Origin: PALSA-607 sp036510735
GTDB lineage: Bacteria; Actinomycetota; Actinomycetes; Acidothermales; Acidothermaceae
Assembly (NCBI GenBank): GCA_036510735.1
Contig: DATCDK010000277.1
Span: 1-10,098, forward strand
Reading direction: 5' to 3'
DNA: 10,098 nucleotides
In this document: positions 5,934 through 10,098 of the stretch, one piece after another
Position numbering within the stretch: the stretch's first letter is position 1
Layout of the letters: every line of letters begins with the position of its first letter
The notes under the pieces: generated by a model
What the model was told of the DNA's origin: nothing
Databases searched by the model: none
What the model saw: only the letters and a program-made list of their open reading frames with translations
Program-made: the position numbers and the translations under genes

Positions 5934-7904
5934 TCAGCCAAAAGCGACGTGCACGTCGTCGGATGCCCACGGCCGATCCGCCGGTTCCGCGAAGTCCGCG
6001 CGCCCGCCCGCAACGTTCGTCGCCGGCGTCTGCAGATCGACTACGGCTGGATCCAGCCGCATGACCACGTACCCGGCCACCGCGCCGGCACCGAATCCCG
6101 GTGCGAAGATGCGCGCGGGCTGGGTGATGACACCGTCACGAACAGCGTCATGCATGGCGAGCGGGATACTCGCGGACGAGGTGTTGCCGACCCGCTCGAT
6201 GTTGAAGTAAAGACTGTCCGCGCTAAGCCCGGCCTGTTGCGCGAGCTGTGTCACCATCGTCTTGTTGGCCTGGTGCGGAACAATGAGGTCGATGCTCTCG
6301 AGCAGCGACGCCTTGACACCGTCCGGGTCGGGCAGCGCAGTAATCTCCTCCATCATCTGGTTCAGGTAGCGACCCGCCAGTGCCTTCACCTCCGGCCCGT
6401 AGACCGTGATGTTGTTGTCGAAGACGGGGTTGGGCCAGATGATCGAATTGACCTCGGACGCCGGGCCGCTCGCGTACGTCTGCAGGTAGTCGATGTCGGG
6501 CGGCTCGCCGGCCGGGGCTGGTCCGATGACGAGCGCTCCCGCGCCGTCCCCGAAGATCATGCGTGATGGCCGCACATTGCCGATCTTGTCGGAGAATTTC
6601 TCCACGCACACGAGCAAGACAGGCCGCTCAACCTCCTGCAGCAGCCTGGTCGCCTCGGCGAGGCCGTACGGCAGGCCTGCGCAGGCCGCGACAATGTCGC
6701 ACGACGCGTGCGTCTGGTAGATCCCGAGTTGCCCGGAGATGTAGGTCGCGACGGAAGGTATCAGTCGCGAGCTGGTGCAGGTGCACACCAGCACGGCGCC
6801 GATCTCCTCGGGCCCGCGCTGGGCTTTGGCCAGCGCCGCCTGCGCGGCCCGCAGCGCCAGTTCCTCCATGGTCAACGAGGTGTAGCGACGCTGCTCGATC
6901 CCCGTCTTGGCGCGGATCTCGTCGGCACCCATCGGCGACCAGTTGTAGGCAGCATTGCGAATCAAGTCCTCGTTGCTGCAGATCTGATCGCCGTGCACGA
7001 CGGCCAATGCCTCGATCCTGGGCATGACCATGAACTGCCGGCGGATGTCGATCGCGGCGTAAGGCCGCACGGGTCGCTTCGCCTCCGCCGCCTCCGTCGC
7101 GGGGGTCGCAGGCGTCGCCGGTCTGGTCGCGACGCGTTCCAGACGACGCAGAAAGCCCCTGACTTCCTTGTCACGCGGGTAGAACAGCACCACGTAGTCG
7201 TCGTCCTTGAGCTGCCCGACCTCAGCGAGTTCGACCTGCGCGCGATCCCATGGGTACTGGTTGTGCAAGACCATGGCCCAGCGATGCAAAGCCTGCAGCT
7301 CGGGTACGTCCTCGTAGCAGTCGACGATGTCGGAGAACTCGTAGACGGGGTAGTCAGGATCGTACTTCGGCAACCGGAACGTCAGAGTGCTGGGATTGGC
7401 CAGGCACTCGACGACCGTCGGCTTGATTGCGGGCAGCGTGGTCCCGTGGTGCTTGCGATGTCCGTAGACGTCGAACAGGACGTCGAAAATGCGGTCCTCG
7501 ACGGCGACATCCCAGCGCGCGGGAAGCATCGGGTACCCAGCTCGGACCGCGGCCACCTTTCTGTCGCCGTCCTCCCACGGCGTGAGCGCCGGCAAGAATA
7601 CGTCCGATCGCGTCCGGGGCACGTCGCCCCACCGCGTCGGGCGCTTGTCGTACATGGTCATCGCGAAACGGTTCACCCAGAACAGGTTGAGGGCGATATC
7701 GCGCAGTAGTGCGTAGCGACTTTCGTAGGTCCCGTTCTCGAGGTGGTTCATGATGTCGGTGCCCGTGGGCGCCTTTGTCTCGAAGTCGCGGCGGACCACG
7801 CGGTCGAGTTGCTCGAGGCTCTCCAACGCCGAGAAGTCGAGCTCTGGCATCAGGTTGGACGGAAACACCATTTGCCCGTGGCGGTTGAGAACAAAGGCTT
7901 GCAT
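5934..7904 (-). CDS. Fusion protein: unrecognised N-terminal domain plus ketoacyl synthase III (FabH-type)
   Basis: The protein has 656 residues, about twice the usual FabH length (~320). Residues ~295-620 form a full thiolase-fold ketoacyl synthase III. The active-site cysteine is Cys408 in SCDIVAACAGLPYGL, His544 is in DLIVPHQANKTM, and Asn574 is in RVGNTSSASIPLAM. The FGDGAGALVI strand (451-460) and APGFGAGAVAGYVV near the end are also typical. The triad Cys-His-Asn is that of decarboxylating Claisen condensation, joining an acyl-CoA with malonyl-CoA or malonyl-ACP. Residues 1-260 are a globular domain I do not recognise, with many aromatics, a GHRKHHGTT segment (148-156) and HRWAMVLHNQYPWDR (207-221). 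A Pro-Ala-Thr linker (261-280) joins the two. The C-terminal ~36 residues are an Ala/Asp-rich tail. ATG 7904 has GGGAGGA 6 bases ahead (7911-7917). The gene lies 51 bases after the carboxylase, which could supply its malonyl-type extender. Acyl specificity is unknown; an acetoacetyl-CoA synthase role like NphT7 is one possibility. Confidence 0.85.
   Translation of the reverse strand: MQAFVLNRHGQMVFPSNLMPELDFSALESLEQLDRVVRRDFETKAPTGTDIMNHLENGTYESRYALLRDIALNLFWVNRFAMTMYDKRPTRWGDVPRTRSDVFLPALTPWEDGDRKVAAVRAGYPMLPARWDVAVEDRIFDVLFDVYGHRKHHGTTLPAIKPTVVECLANPSTLTFRLPKYDPDYPVYEFSDIVDCYEDVPELQALHRWAMVLHNQYPWDRAQVELAEVGQLKDDDYVVLFYPRDKEVRGFLRRLERVATRPATPATPATEAAEAKRPVRPYAAIDIRRQFMVMPRIEALAVVHGDQICSNEDLIRNAAYNWSPMGADEIRAKTGIEQRRYTSLTMEELALRAAQAALAKAQRGPEEIGAVLVCTCTSSRLIPSVATYISGQLGIYQTHASCDIVAACAGLPYGLAEATRLLQEVERPVLLVCVEKFSDKIGNVRPSRMIFGDGAGALVIGPAPAGEPPDIDYLQTYASGPASEVNSIIWPNPVFDNNITVYGPEVKALAGRYLNQMMEEITALPDPDGVKASLLESIDLIVPHQANKTMVTQLAQQAGLSADSLYFNIERVGNTSSASIPLAMHDAVRDGVITQPARIFAPGFGAGAVAGYVVMRLDPAVVDLQTPATNVAGGRADFAEPADRPWASDDVHVAFG
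7065..7124 (-). repeat. Pro-Ala-Thr linker repeat within the ketoacyl synthase fusion
   Basis: Residues 261-280 read RPATPATPATEAAEAKRPVR. Three PAT units in a row, then alternating Ala and Glu, mark a flexible interdomain linker. It gives the boundary between the N-terminal domain and the ketoacyl synthase. The low complexity is seen directly; the linker role is inferred. Confidence 0.6.
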
Positions 7905-7955
7905 GCAGATTCCTCCCAGAATTCCTTTGGGCCGGACGTATTTGAGCTAGCAGCG

Positions 7956-10098
7956 CTACCGGCCCACGGAACGTTCCATCCCTCTCTCGACCGCATCGAT
8001 GAGGTGCGGTCGAAGCCGGCGGGCCGCGATGATGGCGTGCACGGAACCCACCTGCAGCGCCCGTTCGATGTTGTGCACGTGCTCGAACTCGGCCGCGACT
8101 TCGCCGAGCTTTTCCGAGCGAACCGTGGTCCTCGCAGCAGCAAGTTCACCGAGCAGACGGCGCCGCTCCCCGTCGTCCGCCGTCGTTAGCGCAGTCTCGG
8201 GATCGCACACGCGCGGGTCGGCAGCCGTGCGCCTATTGACCTCGCTGGAGAACACCACCGCAGCGGCCGGCGCGCCACCGATCACCGAGGCGAACGAGCC
8301 CTCGATTGCGATCACCTCGATGTTGTCGTTGAGAACTCCGGAGAAGACGACGAACGCTCCGCCGTGGTAGCGCGAGATGACGCAAAAGACCACCGGGCCA
8401 ACGAAATTCACCATGGCCCGACCGATTTCGGCCCCGTACTCGAGCTGCATGTTGGCAAGGGATTCGGGCGAGCCGTCGAAGCCGGAGAGATTGGCCAGCA
8501 CCACGAGCGGCCGGTTGCCGCTGCAGGCGTTGATAGCGCGCGCGGTCTTCTTCGACGAACGCGGGAACAACGTGCCGGCAGTCCAGTGGTCAGGACCGTC
8601 GCTCCGATAGCTCCCGCTTCGCTGAATCGGCCGAGACTCGATGCCCAGCACCGTGACGGGGTGACCACCGAGATGTGCGTCGTACACGACGACGGTCTCG
8701 GCGTCCTGCATACCTGCCCACCGCTCCAGCACCGGGTGATCCTGATCGACGACGGCGTGCATGACCGTGCGGATGTCGAACGGCTTCTTGCGTTCGGGAT
8801 TCATCACCGGCGAGAAGATGTCGCCGACGGTCGTGAAGTCGCTCGACGGATGCGTATGCGGGAAGCTGCACACGTCACGCTCGCGAGGGTCGTTCGTGTC
8901 GGCCGCCCTCCCCCAGCGTTCGCCGGGCGCGACGTACGTGTGCTCGTAGTGAGCGAACAGCAGATCGCAGGCGGCCGTGAGATTGGGCGCCCAGTACTGG
9001 GCTTGGCCGTTGGGCCCCATGACCCGGTCGTAGCCGCCAATCCCGAAGTTGTCCTCCGCCGACACTCCGCCTGAGTAGTCGAGTGAGTGCTTCCCGGTGA
9101 GCACCATTGCGCCGTCTGGCGTCATGACGAGGATGCCTTTGGTGTGCATCAGCATGGTGGCCTCTGCATTCCAGTACGGCTGCGCACCCACATTGATGCC
9201 GGCGACGATGACGTTGACCTCGCCGCCGCCCTGCGTGAACGTGATCAGCCGCCGCAGCGCGCGCGCCACCCAGTCCATGTTCTCGGTACCGCTGTCCATC
9301 GAGATCCTGGCCCCCGACGAGAGCGCGAACCACTCGACGGGGACACCGCGCTGCTCCGCGAGGTCGAGGGCGGCGACGACGAGCGCACACTCGGGCTCGG
9401 CGACCGTACCGAGGGCCTTGGTCGGATCGCCGAAGAGAGCCACTCTGGTCATGCCCTCCGGATAACGCGCCGTCGGCGTGCTCACCACGCCGGTCACGAT
9501 CCCCGCACGGTTGCGACCCGGCGGTCGCTCGACAGGCACGAGGCGCCCGGCGTCGTCCAGGTCGTGCTCGACGAACGTGCCGTCGGGGCCTGTGAGAAGC
9601 GGCACCAACTCGTACGGATAGACCGTGCCGCGGGCGCGCGAACGCAGCACCTTCAAGGTGTAGTCGTCGAGCGGGCGGAGGGGCTGCGTCGGGCGGTCGG
9701 TCACTGTCACGCCCACTCCCGCACCCGGCCGGTAGGAAAACCGCAGAGCGACATCGCGGGGCTCGACCCCAGGCTCTTCCTGCAACCGCGACAACAACGC
9801 GATCTCTTCGAGGCCGGCGCCGAACGTGAGCGGCGTGGTCGCATGCACCACGCTTACGACCTTTGACAGCGGAAGCTCCATCAAAGGCCACGCATAGAGG
9901 ACGATCCGATTGTGATCGAGCCGCCGCCCCGTGCCGCGCTGTGACTGCGCGCGCCTGATCCCGTCGAGGCAGGCGGTGACCACCCGCTCGATGGCAGGGA
10001 ACCCGATGATCTCGCCGGTGTCGTCGCGCAGCGGCGTCATGTCCCGAACCTCTGCCAAGGCGATCAGCCGCTCGTCGTCCTTGTTCTCCTTCGCGACC
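7956..10098 (-). CDS. Large multidomain acyl-CoA carboxylase, carboxyltransferase region (N-terminal part outside window)
   Basis: The frame is open to the right edge and the upstream codons still read as protein, so this is the last ~713 residues of a longer polypeptide. The first ~150 visible residues (RRLDHNRIVLYAWPLMELPLS and following) resemble the region just before the carboxyltransferase in eukaryotic single-chain acetyl-CoA carboxylase. The carboxyltransferase follows. PVERPPGRNRAGIV (189-201) matches the eukaryotic 'NRPPGtNtiGMV' motif, and FALSSGARI (257-265) is the N-subdomain oxyanion site. AHLGGHPVTVLGIESR (474-489), LANLSGFDGSPE (534-545) and RYHGGAFVVFSGVLND (576-591) form the C-subdomain, with FASVIGGAPAAAVVF at 602-616. 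The enzyme moves a carboxyl group from carboxybiotin to acyl-CoA; the biotin carboxylase and biotin carrier are expected in the missing N-terminal part. Actinobacteria are known to carry such very long fused carboxylases. Acetyl-CoA as substrate is likely from motif style, but propionyl- or longer acyl-CoA is possible. It is the first visible gene of the four-gene unit. Confidence 0.82.
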   Translation of the reverse strand, partial: VAKENKDDERLIALAEVRDMTPLRDDTGEIIGFPAIERVVTACLDGIRRAQSQRGTGRRLDHNRIVLYAWPLMELPLSKVVSVVHATTPLTFGAGLEEIALLSRLQEEPGVEPRDVALRFSYRPGAGVGVTVTDRPTQPLRPLDDYTLKVLRSRARGTVYPYELVPLLTGPDGTFVEHDLDDAGRLVPVERPPGRNRAGIVTGVVSTPTARYPEGMTRVALFGDPTKALGTVAEPECALVVAALDLAEQRGVPVEWFALSSGARISMDSGTENMDWVARALRRLITFTQGGGEVNVIVAGINVGAQPYWNAEATMLMHTKGILVMTPDGAMVLTGKHSLDYSGGVSAEDNFGIGGYDRVMGPNGQAQYWAPNLTAACDLLFAHYEHTYVAPGERWGRAADTNDPRERDVCSFPHTHPSSDFTTVGDIFSPVMNPERKKPFDIRTVMHAVVDQDHPVLERWAGMQDAETVVVYDAHLGGHPVTVLGIESRPIQRSGSYRSDGPDHWTAGTLFPRSSKKTARAINACSGNRPLVVLANLSGFDGSPESLANMQLEYGAEIGRAMVNFVGPVVFCVISRYHGGAFVVFSGVLNDNIEVIAIEGSFASVIGGAPAAAVVFSSEVNRRTAADPRVCDPETALTTADDGERRRLLGELAAARTTVRSEKLGEVAAEFEHVHNIERALQVGSVHAIIAARRLRPHLIDAVERGMERSVGR

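Noticed and set aside
5809..5970. 54-residue N-terminal extension of the reductase
   Set aside because: It runs into the end of the synthase gene and has no SDR-like sequence; the strong GAGGAGG site is placed for ATG 5808.
6708..7709. 333-residue open frame on the + strand inside the ketoacyl synthase fusion gene
   Set aside because: It is antisense to a gene with a clear triad and domains. Its composition (Arg/Asp/Val/Leu, no motifs) is that of the complementary strand of GC-rich coding DNA.
9087..9866. 259-residue open frame on the + strand inside the carboxylase gene
   Set aside because: Shadow of the carboxyltransferase coding strand; Arg/His-rich with no domain and no ribosome binding site of note.
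8875..9891. 338-residue minus-strand frame overlapping the carboxylase
   Set aside because: Arg/Ala/Gly-rich shadow in another frame of the same strand; the carboxylase frame carries all the recognisable motifs.

Overview
The window looks like a chromosomal segment from a high-GC actinobacterium, possibly in or near the Mycobacterium/Nocardia/Rhodococcus group. The evidence is the GC-rich codon third positions, frequent GTG starts, an F420-type luciferase-like oxidoreductase, actinobacterial-style two-gene ABC-2 exporters and a very large multidomain acyl-CoA carboxylase. I cannot name the genus. No RNA genes, insertion sequences, CRISPR arrays or phage genes are visible.

Left part (about 1-4662), ordinary accessory chromosome. 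It starts with the C-terminal end of an FtsX/MacB-type permease (+ strand, cut by the window edge). A luciferase-like F420-dependent oxidoreductase faces it tail to tail. Upstream of that oxidoreductase on the minus strand lies an ABC exporter pair: an ATPase with an unusual N-terminal membrane segment, and an ABC-2 permease overlapping it by ATGA. The pair reads away from a 178-base divergent intergenic region that carries a perfect 18-bp palindromic site. On the other side of this region a phosphotransferase of the aminoglycoside/choline kinase superfamily is read on the + strand.

Right part (4648-10098), the interesting part. Four genes run head to tail on the minus strand with short gaps and good ribosome binding sites: (1) the C-terminal ~713 residues of a giant acyl-CoA carboxylase whose carboxyltransferase region resembles the eukaryotic single-chain acetyl-CoA carboxylase; (2) a 656-residue protein joining an unrecognised ~260-residue N-terminal domain, through a Pro-Ala-Thr linker, to a complete ketoacyl synthase III (FabH-type) with the Cys-His-Asn triad; (3) a 244-residue PhaB/FabG-like 3-ketoacyl reductase; (4) a small XRE-family repressor.

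Read as a pathway (inference), the carboxylase makes malonyl-CoA or a substituted malonyl-CoA. The ketoacyl synthase condenses it, with decarboxylation, onto an acyl-CoA. The reductase then gives a 3-hydroxyacyl-CoA, and the last gene regulates the set. This resembles an irreversible, malonyl-CoA-driven entry to 3-hydroxybutyryl-CoA/polyhydroxyalkanoate or to a specialised lipid. It is the best candidate for an undescribed system here. The product-using enzyme (PHA synthase, acyltransferase or other) is not in the window.
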